Origin: Ensifer sp. IC3342
GTDB lineage: Bacteria; Pseudomonadota; Alphaproteobacteria; Rhizobiales; Rhizobiaceae
NCBI RefSeq assembly: GCF_020193655.1
Contig: NZ_JADYVE010000001.1
Span: 434,001-498,000 of the forward strand
Reading direction: 5' to 3'
DNA: 64,000 nucleotides
In this document: one piece after another, positions 43,217 through 52,024 of the stretch
Layout of the letters: each line of letters begins with the position of its first letter
Position numbering within the stretch: the stretch's first letter is position 1
Notes under the pieces: generated by a model
The model's input: the letters and a program-made list of their open reading frames with translations, nothing else
Told to the model about the DNA's origin: nothing
The model's database searches: none
Made by a program: the position numbers and the translations under genes

Positions 43217-43879
43217 ATGTCTCTGGCGGCCTATGTCTTCGATGCCTATGGGACGCTTTTCGACGTGCATGCGGCGGTACGACGCCATGCCGAAGCGATC
43301 GGCCCTGACGGCCAGGCTTTTTCCGAACTCTGGCGTGCCAAGCAGCTCGAATATTCCTGGGTGCGCTCGCTGATGGGCGCCTATGTCGACTTCTGGCAAC
43401 TGACCGAGCAATCGCTCGACTACGCCTTTCAGCGCTTCCCCTCGGCCGATCCGAAGCTCAAGAAGTCGCTGCTCGATGCTTATTGGGAGCTCGATTGCTA
43501 CCCGGAAGTGCCGGCCGTACTCAGGGGCTTGAAGGAGCGCGGCGCCCGCATCGCCATTCTTTCGAATGGCTCCCCGGCCATGCTCGCATCGGCGGTAAAG
43601 AACGCTGCGCTCGACATCGTGATCGACGATGTATTCTCGGTCGATGCTGTCAAAGCGTTCAAGACGGCGCCCGCCGTCTACGACCTAGTCACGACGCAAT
43701 ACCGGCTTTATCCGCACGCAGTTTCGTTTCAGTCGTCGAACCGCTGGGACATTGCGGGGGCGACCAAATTCGGCTTCCGCACGGTCTGGATTAACCGTTA
43801 CGACATGCCGGACGAATACAAGGACTATGGTCCGGCGCTCATCCTCCCCTCGCTCGAAAGCCTGCAATTCGGCATCTGA
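43217..43879 (+). CDS. Haloacid dehalogenase type II
   Basis: A 220-residue L-2-haloacid dehalogenase-like HAD enzyme. The nucleophile Asp9 is in AYVFDAYGTLFDVH; the Ser/Asn loop is IAILSNGSPAMLASA; the Lys is in DAVKAFKTAPAVYDL; and SSNRWDIAGATKFGFRTVWINR is the characteristic fourth motif of type II dehalogenases. It would hydrolyse short 2-halo acids to 2-hydroxy acids, or be repurposed for another substrate. GGGAG precedes the ATG. Confidence 0.88.
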   Translation: MSLAAYVFDAYGTLFDVHAAVRRHAEAIGPDGQAFSELWRAKQLEYSWVRSLMGAYVDFWQLTEQSLDYAFQRFPSADPKLKKSLLDAYWELDCYPEVPAVLRGLKERGARIAILSNGSPAMLASAVKNAALDIVIDDVFSVDAVKAFKTAPAVYDLVTTQYRLYPHAVSFQSSNRWDIAGATKFGFRTVWINRYDMPDEYKDYGPALILPSLESLQFGI

Positions 43880-43918
43880 GCCTGTGAAGCGTTTCACTCA
43901 AACGAGTTCATACAACTC

Positions 43919-43959
43919 GAATGCATGTCGTCGTGCACACCCTCGGGCGACATGCACTA
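43919..43959. repeat. Rhizobial repeat module at the lysR 3' end
   Basis: GCATGTCGTCGTGCACACCC, then TCGGGCGACATGCACTAGA. It shares the GCATGTCGT...GGGCGACATG arms with 50920-50970. The CTA inside it is the reverse of the TAG that ends the adjacent LysR gene, so the repeat supplies the stop codon. Confidence 0.65.
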
Positions 43960-44850
43960 GATTCTCTCGACCAGGAAATCGATGAAAGCGCGGATGCGGG
44001 CGGCAAGGTGCTCGTGCCCGGCATAGACGGCGTGCACCCGCTCTATATCTTCCGGATTGTAATCTTCCAGCAACGGCACCAAGCGCCCCGCGTCGATATC
44101 CGGCTGCACATGGAATTCTCCGACGCGGCCGAGGCCGAGACCGGCAAGACAGAGATTGCGGACAATCGCACCGCTGTTCGCCTGCATGTTGCCGGTGACC
44201 GGGCGCACATAGACGTTGGGCGAGCCCGGGTCCCGGAAGGGCCAGCCGTCGAGACTGCGGCGGAAATTGAAGGTGAAGCAATTGTGGTGGGCGAGGTCTT
44301 CTGGCGTCCGCGGCACGCCACGGGCCTCGATATAGGCCGGCGCGGCGATGATCACCTGCCGGCTTTCCAACAGCTTGCGTGCCTTCAGCGTGGAATCGCG
44401 CATCGGACCGGACCGGATGGCGATGTCCGTTCGTTCCTCGATCAGGTCGATGATGCCGTCAGTCAGGGAGAGATCCAGTTGCACGTCCGGATATCGCGCG
44501 AGGAATTCGGCGGCAAGCGGCAGGATATAGCGCTCGCCGAAGCCAACCGATGCGTTGACCCGTAGTGGACCACGCGGCATCGCCCTACCACCGCCGGCAA
44601 CCACCTGTTCCGTCTCGGCGATCGCCGCCAGGATGCGTTGCGCGCGTTGAAGGTAGATTTCCCCCTCCGGCGTCAGCTGCAGCATGCGGGTGGAGCGCAT
44701 GACGAGCCTCGTTCCGAGCCTGTCCTCGATCCGCGAGACGAGCTTGCTGACGGCGGAGGGCGACAGTTTCAGCCGCCGGCCGGCGGCGGAAAAGCTGCGC
44801 AGTTCAGCCGCCGCAACGAACACTTCCATTTCACCGGCGCGGTTGTCCAT
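43957..44850 (-). CDS. LysR family transcriptional regulator
   Basis: A 297-residue LysR regulator. HTH region: MEVFVAAAELRSFSAAGRRLKLSPSAVSKLVSRIEDRLGTRLVMRSTRMLQLTPEGEIYLQ. The substrate-binding domain starts at PRGPLRVNASVGFGERYILP. The start at 44850 (MDNRAGEMEVF) is used because GGAG is close before it; 44940 is an upstream alternative. It is divergent from the MFS transporter/aldo-keto reductase pair, which it probably regulates. Confidence 0.88.
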   Translation of the reverse strand: MDNRAGEMEVFVAAAELRSFSAAGRRLKLSPSAVSKLVSRIEDRLGTRLVMRSTRMLQLTPEGEIYLQRAQRILAAIAETEQVVAGGGRAMPRGPLRVNASVGFGERYILPLAAEFLARYPDVQLDLSLTDGIIDLIEERTDIAIRSGPMRDSTLKARKLLESRQVIIAAPAYIEARGVPRTPEDLAHHNCFTFNFRRSLDGWPFRDPGSPNVYVRPVTGNMQANSGAIVRNLCLAGLGLGRVGEFHVQPDIDAGRLVPLLEDYNPEDIERVHAVYAGHEHLAARIRAFIDFLVERI

Positions 44851-45005
44851 TTGCTCCGCCTTTGAACTCAATTCACAGGCATTTATCCATTCCTCCGGAT
44901 TATCGCGCAAGCCCGATCGATCCATATTCCCGGTCATCAATCACCCAACCGCGGCGCGGCCGCAAAGCTCAGCCCGTATCGCATGCGGGCGGGGAAGGTA
45001 TTTCT

Positions 45006-46187
45006 ATGCCCATCGCTCTCTTTGCCTTGACGATCGCGGCCTATGCGATCGGAACAACGGAATTCGTGATCGTCGGCCTCCTGCCGACGGTCGCCTCCGA
45101 TCTTCACATCTCCCTGCCGCTCGCCGGCCTCATCGTCAGCGTTTATGCCCTCGGCGTCACCTTCGGCGCGCCGGTGCTGACCGCGCTCACCGGTCGGATC
45201 GAGCGCAAGCCCTTGCTGCTTGGCCTGATGGCCCTCTTCATCGTCGGCAATGCCGCCGCGGCACTTTCGCCGAGCTATGAATTGCTGCTCGTCGCACGGG
45301 TCCTGTCGGCGTTCGCACATGGCGTCTTTTTCTCCGTCGGCTCGACGATTGCCGCCGATCTCGTGCCCGATGATCGCCGCGCCTCGGCGATCGCAATGAT
45401 GTTCATGGGGCTGACGGTCGCAATCGTTACCGGCGTGCCGCTCGGCACATATATCGGACAGACCTTCGGTTGGCGGGCCACCTTCTGGGCGGTTACCGCG
45501 CTCGGCGCCGTCGCCTTCATCGGCATCGCAGCCTTACTGCCGAATACGCTGAGCAAGGCCGCCGCGGCACGCCTCGTCGATCAGGTTCGCGTGCTTGGAT
45601 CCGGCCGTTTGCTGATCGTCTTTACCATGACGGCGCTCGGCTATGGCGGCACCTTCGTCGCCTTCACGTTCCTCGCGCCGATCCTGCAGGAAATCACCGG
45701 GTTCTCGGAAGGCAGCGTCAGCCTCATCCTGGTGCTTTATGGCATCGCCATCGCGATCGGTAATGTTATCGGGGGAAAGATTGCCAACCGCGATCCGGTA
45801 AAGGCGCTGATCGGCCTCTTTGTCGCCCAGGCAGCCGTGCTCCTGCTCTTCACCTTCACGGCGCCTTCTCCGGTACTGACGCTGGTCACTTTGGCGGCGC
45901 TCGGCTTCCTCTCCTTCGCCAACGTGCCCGGCCTGCAGCTTTATGTCGTCCAGCTTGCCAAGCAGTACCGCCCCGGCGCCGTCGACGTCGCCTCGGCGCT
46001 CAACATTGCTGCCTTCAATCTCGGCATTGCGGTCGGAGCCTGGCTCGGCGGCGTTGTGGTCTCCTCACCGCTGGGTCTCGGTTCGACGCCCTTCGTCGGC
46101 GCTATGCTGGTCGCCGTCGCCCTGGTTCTAACTCTGTGGAGCGGCGCGCTCGACCGGCGCGCGGTTCTCGTCGAACAGCCGGCTTGA
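45006..46187 (+). CDS. MFS transporter (DHA1, AraJ/YdhP-like)
   Basis: A 393-residue, 12-helix major facilitator. The start ALFALTIAAYAIGTTEFVIVGLLPTVASDL is the signature of the arabinose-polymer/multidrug efflux (AraJ, YdhP, PbuE) group, and motif A is present as GAPVLTALTGRIERKPLLLG. It should export a small molecule by proton antiport. GGGGAAGG precedes the ATG. It sits between a divergent LysR gene and a downstream aldo-keto reductase. Confidence 0.88.
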   Translation: MPIALFALTIAAYAIGTTEFVIVGLLPTVASDLHISLPLAGLIVSVYALGVTFGAPVLTALTGRIERKPLLLGLMALFIVGNAAAALSPSYELLLVARVLSAFAHGVFFSVGSTIAADLVPDDRRASAIAMMFMGLTVAIVTGVPLGTYIGQTFGWRATFWAVTALGAVAFIGIAALLPNTLSKAAAARLVDQVRVLGSGRLLIVFTMTALGYGGTFVAFTFLAPILQEITGFSEGSVSLILVLYGIAIAIGNVIGGKIANRDPVKALIGLFVAQAAVLLLFTFTAPSPVLTLVTLAALGFLSFANVPGLQLYVVQLAKQYRPGAVDVASALNIAAFNLGIAVGAWLGGVVVSSPLGLGSTPFVGAMLVAVALVLTLWSGALDRRAVLVEQPA

Positions 46188-46227
46188 ACCTTCGCCCCGC
46201 CACCACAAGTATAGAATGTCAAATTCG

Positions 46228-46246
46228 CCCGGCACCTTGCCGGGCC
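46228..46246 (+). other. Hairpin between the MFS and aldo-keto reductase genes
   Basis: GCCCGGCA, CCT, TGCCGGGC: an 8-bp perfect stem with no T-run after it, 25 bases before the next start codon. It is likely an intercistronic processing or partial termination hairpin, not a full terminator. Confidence 0.4.
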
Positions 46247-46270
46247 TCTCCAAACCTAGGAGCTATATCC

Positions 46271-47104
46271 ATGCACGCAGTCAGTTCCAACGGCGCCAAT
46301 ATTCCCGCCCTCGGTTTCGGTACTTTCCGCATGCCGGGCGCCGACGTCCTGCGCATTCTGCCGGAGGCGCTCAAACTCGGCTTCCACCACGTCGACACGG
46401 CGCAGATTTACGGCAACGAGGCGGAAGTCGGTGAAGTGATCCACAAGTCAGGCGTTCGGCGCGCGGATATTTTTCTGACCACGAAGGTGTGGGTCGACAA
46501 TTATCGCCATGACGCCTTCCTCGCCTCCGTGGACGAGAGCCTGAAAAAACTGAAGACGGACTACGTGGATCTTCTCCTCCTCCATTGGCCGGGCAGCGAC
46601 GTGTCGATGACCGAGCGCATCGGCGCACTGAACGAAGTACAGAAGGCCGGCAAGGTACGCCATATCGGCGTCAGCAACTTCAACATCGCCCAGATGGAAG
46701 AGGCAGTCCTGTTGAGCGACGCGCCGATCGCTACGAATCAGGTCGAATATCACCCCTATCTCGACCAGACGAAGGTTCTGCAAGCCGCGCGCCGTCTCGG
46801 TATGTCGCTCACAGCCTACTATGCCATGGCTAACGGCAAGATACCCTCCGATCCGCTGCTCAAGGACATCGGCGCGCGCCACGGCAAGACGGCGGCACAG
46901 GTGGCGTTGCGCTGGCTTGTACAGCAGAAGGATGTGGTCGCGCTGTCGAAGACGGCGACGGAGACCCGTCTCAAGGAAAATTTCGCGATCTTCGATTTTG
47001 CACTGACGCCGGAGGAAATGGCGGAGGTCCGCAAGCTTGCCCGTCCAGACGGCCGGATTGTCAGCCCCGCGGGTCTGGCGCCGGAATGGGATAAAGCGGC
47101 CTAA
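46271..47104 (+). CDS. Aldo/keto reductase
   Basis: A 277-residue NADPH-dependent reductase with a TIM barrel. Catalytic tetrad: Asp and Tyr in HVDTAQIYGNEAEVG, Lys in LTTKVWVDNY, His in LLLLHWPG. The signature IGVSNFNIAQMEEA and the cofactor-binding VALSKTATETRLKENFAIFDF are present. It resembles 2,5-diketo-D-gluconate reductases (DkgB-like). AGGAG precedes the ATG. Probably co-transcribed with the MFS gene under LysR control. Confidence 0.88.
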   Translation: MHAVSSNGANIPALGFGTFRMPGADVLRILPEALKLGFHHVDTAQIYGNEAEVGEVIHKSGVRRADIFLTTKVWVDNYRHDAFLASVDESLKKLKTDYVDLLLLHWPGSDVSMTERIGALNEVQKAGKVRHIGVSNFNIAQMEEAVLLSDAPIATNQVEYHPYLDQTKVLQAARRLGMSLTAYYAMANGKIPSDPLLKDIGARHGKTAAQVALRWLVQQKDVVALSKTATETRLKENFAIFDFALTPEEMAEVRKLARPDGRIVSPAGLAPEWDKAA

Positions 47105-47138
47105 GCGACCGCATCGCGAGCGATCAGACAAAATAAAT

Positions 47139-47167
47139 GCGCCCGCCGGATCATTTCCGGCGGGTGC
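47139..47167. terminator. Bidirectional terminator
   Basis: A GCGCCCGCCGGA/TCCGGCGGGTGC stem with a five-base loop lies between two convergent genes. On the minus strand it is followed by ATTTATTTTG, a good U-tract for the DUF2267-like gene. On the plus strand it can end the aldo-keto reductase transcript less efficiently. Confidence 0.7.
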
Positions 47168-47188
47168 GTTGTACGTGGATCAAAACGA

Positions 47189-47581
47189 TCAGACGAACTG
47201 GCTGAGCCCGGGGACGGAGGCGACGACTTCGTCGACGACCTCGTCGCCCGCCTTTTCCTTGGCGAAAGCGATCGTTTCCTTGGCGAGTGAGGTGATCTCG
47301 CCCATGCCGAGTCCCTGGCTCATCAACTGCTGGCCGAGGGCCATGACGCCGCCGCCACCGATCGCCGACATCAAACCGCCGAGCAGACCGCCACCGTTGC
47401 TGCCTTCGCCATTGTACTGAGCGATCAGTTCCGGGGCACCCGGAATGGCTTCGATCATCCTGGCAACCGGCCCCTCTGCCGCCTCGCGCTGCAGAAAGCC
47501 GAGGATCATGCCGACCGCCTTCTCGGCCGTTGCCGGTTCGATGCCGACATTTTCCGCCACGCGGGTGACCAGTTCACTCAT
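47189..47581 (-). CDS. Helical conserved hypothetical protein (DUF2267-like)
   Basis: A 130-residue protein with an N-terminal helical repeat (SELVTRVAENVGIEPATAEKAVGMILGFLQREAAEGPVARMIEAIPGAPELIAQY). A glycine-rich middle (GGGLLGGLMSAIGGGGVMALG) is followed by a second helical unit that mirrors the first (MGEITSLAKETIAFAKEKAGDEVVDEVVASVPGLSQFV). The pattern fits rhizobial DUF2267-type proteins. Function is unknown. It has its own intrinsic terminator and is transcribed alone. Confidence 0.7.
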   Translation of the reverse strand: MSELVTRVAENVGIEPATAEKAVGMILGFLQREAAEGPVARMIEAIPGAPELIAQYNGEGSNGGGLLGGLMSAIGGGGVMALGQQLMSQGLGMGEITSLAKETIAFAKEKAGDEVVDEVVASVPGLSQFV

Positions 47582-47857
47582 GGAATTCTCCTCGTTCTGA
47601 TTTTGACGTTGACGTCAAGGTAAATGATCAGCCGCGAAATAACAAGCGGCAACGAACAGTCCATAACGCAGTCACGACCACCGCCGAAATAGTCAAGCAC
47701 ATACTGAAGCGCGTCGTTGCCCTTGGCAACGCACTCGATCGAGCAACATGTTGCCGCACCTAGTTGCACCGCCTATAACGGAAACGCACGATATTTCAGT
47801 GACGGCGCCGTGCGACGAAACGCCCGCTTTCATTGGCAAAACGGAGATCAAGTCCAC

Positions 47858-49420
47858 ATGCTGCAAGAAGGCAAGCTCTATATCGGAACCAGCCGCAAGC
47901 CGGACGATTCGATCAACAAGGGCGAATATCTGGAGCTGAAATTCGGCAACCGCCACGGATTGATCACCGGTGCAACCGGTACCGGCAAGACCGTGACGCT
48001 GCAGATCCTTGCGGAAGGATTCTCCAATGCCGGCGTTCCGGTCTTCTGCGCCGACGTAAAAGGCGATCTTTCCGGCATTGGCGCGATCGGCGAACCGAAG
48101 GATTTCCTTGTCAAGCGCGCCGAACAGATCGGCCTTACGCCTTACGATTTCCAGGAATTTCCGGTGATCTTTTGGGACCTCTATGGCGAGAAGGGCCACA
48201 GGGTCCGCACGACCATGTCCGAGATGGGACCGTTACTCCTGTCGCGGCTGATGAATGCCACCGACGCCCAGGAAGGTGTGCTGAACATCGCATTCAAGAT
48301 CGCTGACGAAGGTGGGCTGCCGCTCCTCGACCTCAAGGATCTCCAGGCGCTACTCAACTACATGGGCGACAATGCAAGCGAGCTTTCCAACCAGTTCGGC
48401 TTCATTTCCAAGTCTTCGGTCGGTTCGATCCAGCGCGAGCTGCTGATCCTCGAGCAGCAGGGCGCGGAGCACTTCTTCGGCGAGCCGGCGCTGAAGATCA
48501 CCGACATCATGCGCACGACCAATGACGGGCGCGGCGCGATCTCGGTGCTTGCCGCCGACAAGCTGATGATGAATCCCAGGCTCTATGCGACCTTCCTGCT
48601 GTGGCTCCTCTCCGAGCTTTTCGAGGAGCTGCCGGAAGTCGGCGATCCCGACAAGCCGAAGCTGGTGTTCTTCTTCGACGAAGCGCATCTGCTCTTCAAC
48701 GACGCGCCGAAGGTTCTCGTTGAACGCGTCGAACAGGTGGTGCGCCTGATCCGGTCCAAAGGCGTCGGCGTCTATTTCGTCACTCAGAATCCGCTCGACG
48801 TGCCGGAAACGGTGCTGGCGCAGCTCGGCAACCGTGTGCAGCATGCGCTGCGCGCCTATTCGCCGCGCGAACAAAAGGCGGTGAAGACCGCGGCAGACAC
48901 GTTCCGTCCGAACCCGGACTTCAATTGCGCCGAGGTGATCACCAATCTCGGCACCGGTGAAGCGCTCGTTTCGACACTCGAGGGCAAGGGCTCGCCGTCC
49001 ATGGTTGAAAGGACCCTGATACGCCCGCCGGCATCGCGCCTTGGTCCGCTGACGGAGGCCGAACGGCAACAGGTTATCGATGTCAGTCCGGTGCGCGGGC
49101 TCTATGACGAGGATTTCGATCGGGAATCGGCTTATGAGCTCTTGGCCAAGCGCGCCGCGAAGGCGGCCGAACAGGCCGAGGCCGCAAGACAGGCGGAAGA
49201 ACAGGCGGAGGAGGAGACGACCGGCGGCAGCCGCTGGACCTTGCCCGGCTTCGGCGACGACGAACGGGCGGCGCCCTCCGGTAGGCAGGCGCGGCCGCGC
49301 TCATCCGGCTATCAGCGCGAGACCATCGTCGAGGCGGCGATGAAGTCCGTTGCCCGCACGGTCGCAACGCAGGTCGGCCGCGCCCTGGTGCGCGGCATCC
49401 TCGGCAGCCTGAAACGATAG
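47858..49420 (+). CDS. HerA/YjgR-like ATPase (DUF853)
   Basis: A 520-residue P-loop ATPase. Walker A is GLITGATGTGKTVTLQ, Walker B is KLVFFFDEAHLLF, and an arginine-finger region is near NRVQHALRAYSPREQKAVK. DUF853 proteins (E. coli YjgR) are related to the HerA/FtsK DNA-translocase group, but their role is not known. The C-terminus is a long Ala/Glu/Gln coiled stretch and a final helix (SVARTVATQVGRALVRGILGSL). The start at 47858 (MLQEGKLYIGTSRKPDD) fits rhizobial homologues; the frame is open up to 47717. Confidence 0.88.
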   Translation: MLQEGKLYIGTSRKPDDSINKGEYLELKFGNRHGLITGATGTGKTVTLQILAEGFSNAGVPVFCADVKGDLSGIGAIGEPKDFLVKRAEQIGLTPYDFQEFPVIFWDLYGEKGHRVRTTMSEMGPLLLSRLMNATDAQEGVLNIAFKIADEGGLPLLDLKDLQALLNYMGDNASELSNQFGFISKSSVGSIQRELLILEQQGAEHFFGEPALKITDIMRTTNDGRGAISVLAADKLMMNPRLYATFLLWLLSELFEELPEVGDPDKPKLVFFFDEAHLLFNDAPKVLVERVEQVVRLIRSKGVGVYFVTQNPLDVPETVLAQLGNRVQHALRAYSPREQKAVKTAADTFRPNPDFNCAEVITNLGTGEALVSTLEGKGSPSMVERTLIRPPASRLGPLTEAERQQVIDVSPVRGLYDEDFDRESAYELLAKRAAKAAEQAEAARQAEEQAEEETTGGSRWTLPGFGDDERAAPSGRQARPRSSGYQRETIVEAAMKSVARTVATQVGRALVRGILGSLKR

Positions 49421-49487
49421 TGCCGCCGCGAACGAGGCGAGTGGCCTGCGTGTTGCACCAGATTGCATTACCCAGAAAGGATTGACC

Positions 49488-49700
49488 ATGGAAGTCAAGG
49501 ATTCGAACGGCGCCGTCCTCAAGGACGGCGACAACGTCACGCTGATCAAGGATCTGAAGGTGAAAGGGACTTCCACCACGCTGAAACGCGGCACATTGGT
49601 GAAGGGTATTCGCCTGACCGACGATCCGGACGAGGTCGAATGCCGGGTCGAGAAGATCAAGGGACTGGTGCTGCGTACCGAGTTCCTCAAGAAAGCCTGA
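49488..49700 (+). CDS. PhnA/YjdM C-terminal domain protein
   Basis: A 70-residue protein that is almost all PhnA/YjdM domain (VKDSNGAVLKDGDNVTLIKDLKVKGTSTTLKRGTLVKGIRLTDDPDEVECRV then EKIKGLVLRTEFLKK). The N-terminal zinc ribbon of full-length YjdM is absent, which is normal for many alphaproteobacterial members. Despite the name, a role in phosphonate use is not supported. AAAGG lies just upstream of the ATG at 49488. A strong bidirectional terminator follows. Confidence 0.85.
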   Translation: MEVKDSNGAVLKDGDNVTLIKDLKVKGTSTTLKRGTLVKGIRLTDDPDEVECRVEKIKGLVLRTEFLKKA

Positions 49701-49770
49701 GGCAGCGGGGCGACCAAGCCGCCGAGCCCTCGTTCGGTCCGCATCGCTTGCGCGGACGCTATCCGTCAAT

Positions 49771-49803
49771 AATGAAGCCCGGGTGAATACCCTGGGCTTC
49801 ATT
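49771..49803. terminator. Bidirectional intrinsic terminator
   Basis: AATGAAGCCC (49771-49780) and GGGCTTCATT (49794-49803) form a 10-bp perfect stem extended by further GG/CC pairs. It serves the convergent phnA-like and ohr genes. AT-rich flanks on both sides give weak U-tracts. Confidence 0.75.
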
Positions 49804-49826
49804 GCATTTAGACAATCACGTTTGCC

Positions 49827-50249
49827 CTAAGCCACCGTCAGCTTCACGTCGACATTACCCCTGGTCGCATGGCTGTAGGGGCATACGATATGCGCCTTCT
49901 GGACCAGGTCCTCAAGGAGGGCCTTCTCCACGCCGGGTGAAGAAATCTCAAGCGCCGCATCGATGTAAAAGCCCGTGCCGTCTTCGCGCGGGCCGATCCC
50001 GACCGTACCTGTCACTTTCGTGTCTTCCGGAAGTTTTACCTTTTCCTTGCCGGCAACGAATTTCAACGCGCCGAGGAAGCAGGCGGAATAGCCAGCAGCG
50101 AAGAGCTGCTCCGGGTTGGTGCCGCGGGCACCGTCGCCACCAAGCTCTTTCGGAACAGTGAGGCTAACGTCGAGGATGCCGTCGGCACTCTTGGCCTGGC
50201 CGGCGCGGCCGCCGGTCGCTGAGGCGGTGGTGCGATAGAGGATAGGCAT
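49827..50249 (-). CDS. ohr: Organic hydroperoxide resistance protein Ohr
   Basis: A 140-residue thiol peroxidase of the Ohr/OsmC family that reduces organic hydroperoxides. The peroxidatic Cys57 is in [13 protein letters not shown] and the resolving Cys123 in [14 protein letters not shown]. The N-terminal [21 protein letters not shown] then [14 protein letters not shown] is typical. AAGGAG precedes the ATG at 50249. It is divergent from its MarR-type repressor gene ohrR, with AT-rich palindromes between them, so it is expected to be induced by organic peroxides. Confidence 0.94.
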   Translation of the reverse strand: MPILYRTTASATGGRAGQAKSADGILDVSLTVPKELGGDGARGTNPEQLFAAGYSACFLGALKFVAGKEKVKLPEDTKVTGTVGIGPREDGTGFYIDAALEISSPGVEKALLEDLVQKAHIVCPYSHATRGNVDVKLTVA

Positions 50250-50293
50250 GGCAGTCTCCTTCGGTTGGTCGTTGTCGATGGTCATTCCATACC

Positions 50294-50332
50294 GCAAAAT
50301 TAAATTGCACGCAAATTAATTTTGCAAATTGC
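50294..50332. promoter_or_regulatory. OhrR operator region: two adjacent AT-rich palindromes
   Basis: GCAAAATTAAATTGC (50294-50308) and GCAAATTAATTTTGC (50311-50325) are near-identical inverted repeats on opposite strands, with a further GCAAATTGC partly overlapping. They lie midway between the ohr and ohrR starts and resemble known OhrR boxes (AATT-rich dyads), so both genes are likely repressed from here. Confidence 0.65.
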
Positions 50333-50363
50333 ATTTTGGCCGTGAATTTGCGACAATGCGATC

Positions 50364-50840
50364 ATGACGACCAAGCCGGCAAAATTTGAGGCGATACCCG
50401 AGGAGGCGCTGACGCTAAGCCAGCAACTCTGCTTCGCAGTCTATTCGGCGGGGCACGCCTTCAACCGCACCTATAAGCCGTTGCTCGACCGCTTTGGCCT
50501 CACCTATCCGCAGTATCTCGTGCTGCTTGCACTCTGGCAGCATGACAAGATGACAGTGAAACGGATCGGCGAGGAAATGGGCCTTGATTCCGGCACGCTT
50601 TCCCCCTTGTTGAAGCGGCTGGAAGCAGCCGGCTATGTCAGCCGACTCCGCGATCGCGACGACGAGCGGCAGGTAATCGTCAGCCTCACCGAAATGGGTC
50701 GGAGCCTAAAGACCGAAGCCTTCGGCATCCTCGCCGATATCAGCAAGGCGACCGGATGCACGCTGGAGGAAGTCCGCGAGTTGCGCGAGGCGCTGCATCG
50801 CTTGACCCAACGCCTGACCGCCAGTCAGCAGGAAAGCTGA
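50364..50840 (+). CDS. ohrR: OhrR, MarR family organic peroxide sensor
   Basis: A 158-residue winged-helix repressor. The reactive Cys is near residue 23 in LSQQLCFAVYSAGHAF, the same place as Cys15 of Bacillus OhrR. The YPQYLVLLALW segment supplies the Tyr residues that hydrogen-bond to it. The DNA-binding part is VKRIGEEMGLDSGTLSPLLKRLEAAGYVSRLRDRDDERQVIVSLTEMG. Oxidation of the Cys would release the operator at 50294-50332. It is divergent from ohr. Confidence 0.92.
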   Translation: MTTKPAKFEAIPEEALTLSQQLCFAVYSAGHAFNRTYKPLLDRFGLTYPQYLVLLALWQHDKMTVKRIGEEMGLDSGTLSPLLKRLEAAGYVSRLRDRDDERQVIVSLTEMGRSLKTEAFGILADISKATGCTLEEVRELREALHRLTQRLTASQQES

Positions 50841-50861
50841 ACTACAGCGCCCTGGAATCGC

Positions 50862-50969
50862 TCTAAAGCGCGTCGCGTTCAATCGGACTCATGCGACGCG
50901 CTTTAGATCCCTGTTTTTATGCATGTCGTTGTCCCAAAACCGCTGCACACTCTTGGGCGACATGAATTA
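50862..50969. repeat. Rhizobial mosaic repeat with two hairpins
   Basis: The first hairpin is TCTAAAGCGCGTCGC (50862-50876) with GCGACGCGCTTTAGA (50893-50907), 15 perfect pairs. The second has arms GCATGTCGTTGTCCCAA and TTGGGCGACATG (50921-50964). The latter is homologous to 43919-43959. The TTA at its edge is the reverse of the L,D-transpeptidase stop codon. Confidence 0.75.
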
Positions 50970-51749
50970 GATCACGAGGATCGGCGCCTTGCCGCGGACG
51001 CGGTCGTAAAGATCCATCACATCCTGGTTGAGCATGCGCACGCAGCCGGAGGAAACGGCCTTGCCGATAGATTGCCACTCCGGTGTTCCGTGTACGCGGT
51101 ACAAGGTGTCCTGGCCGTTCTGGAAGATATAGAGCGCGCGTGAGCCAAGCGGGTTGTTCAAGCCGGGCGGCATGCCGCCGGCGCTTTCCGAGTAGCGCGC
51201 GAGCTCCGGCTGGCGTTCGATCATCGTTCCCGGCGGCGTCCAGCGCGGCCACTTCTGCTTCCACTGAATGACGCCGCGTCCCGACCAGGCGAAGCCCTCA
51301 CGACCGAGGCCGACGCCGTAACGCATGGCCCGTCCACCCGGCTGGACCAGATAGAGAAAGCGATCGGCGGTGTCGACCACGATCGTGCCCGGCTGCTCGC
51401 CGAACGGGTCGTCGACTTCCTGGCGGTAAAATCGGGCGTCGATCTGCTGATAAGGCACCGCCGGAACCAGATAACCGGCATCGTTCACTGCGGCGTAAAT
51501 TTGCGAGTAATAAGGGTCCTGTAGTGGCAGGCCGCTCGGCAGTGCCGCTTCCTCGATCGGCCCTTCCAGCAAAGCTCCGGTACGCGGATCGATCCAGCGT
51601 CCCTCTAGCGCCGGATTGCGATAAACCGGCATGGTTTGTTGACGGAAGCGATCCGTGTTCATCGACGACGTGCAACTCGCAAGTCCGGTCGAGACGATTG
51701 CGAGGCCGGATGTGCGGAGAAACTGGCGGCGGGAAAAGATGGGAGGCAT
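50967..51749 (-). CDS. L,D-transpeptidase (YkuD domain), lipoprotein-like
   Basis: A 260-residue exported enzyme that makes 3-3 peptidoglycan cross-links or attaches proteins to the wall. The catalytic motif is VHGTPEWQSIGKAVSSGCVRMLNQDV (His and Cys both present). The N-terminus SRRQFLRTSGLAIVSTGLASC combines twin arginines with a lipobox (LASC), so a Tat-exported lipoprotein is likely. The stop codon lies in a mosaic repeat. Confidence 0.9.
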   Translation of the reverse strand: MPPIFSRRQFLRTSGLAIVSTGLASCTSSMNTDRFRQQTMPVYRNPALEGRWIDPRTGALLEGPIEEAALPSGLPLQDPYYSQIYAAVNDAGYLVPAVPYQQIDARFYRQEVDDPFGEQPGTIVVDTADRFLYLVQPGGRAMRYGVGLGREGFAWSGRGVIQWKQKWPRWTPPGTMIERQPELARYSESAGGMPPGLNNPLGSRALYIFQNGQDTLYRVHGTPEWQSIGKAVSSGCVRMLNQDVMDLYDRVRGKAPILVI

Positions 51750-52024
51750 CGAACTCTAGCGGTTTGTATGTGAGCAGAAGGGGCGCGATCCGCATCCGCG
51801 ACTCACACCTCCCCGCTCCGGGCCAGACCTAGATCGCGACGATATTGGATAAAAGCAACCCAAAATCATCGCGATCGATTCTCAAGTCGGAATGTAAGCG
51901 GAATGGTTTTAATTTTCCCTCGCCTCTCCGTCGATCACCGCATCTACGGCTGGAACGAAAATTATGTCAGCAAACTTCCAATCACAATCGCGGCATCGCA
52001 CTCTGCAAGCAACGGCACCGCCAC

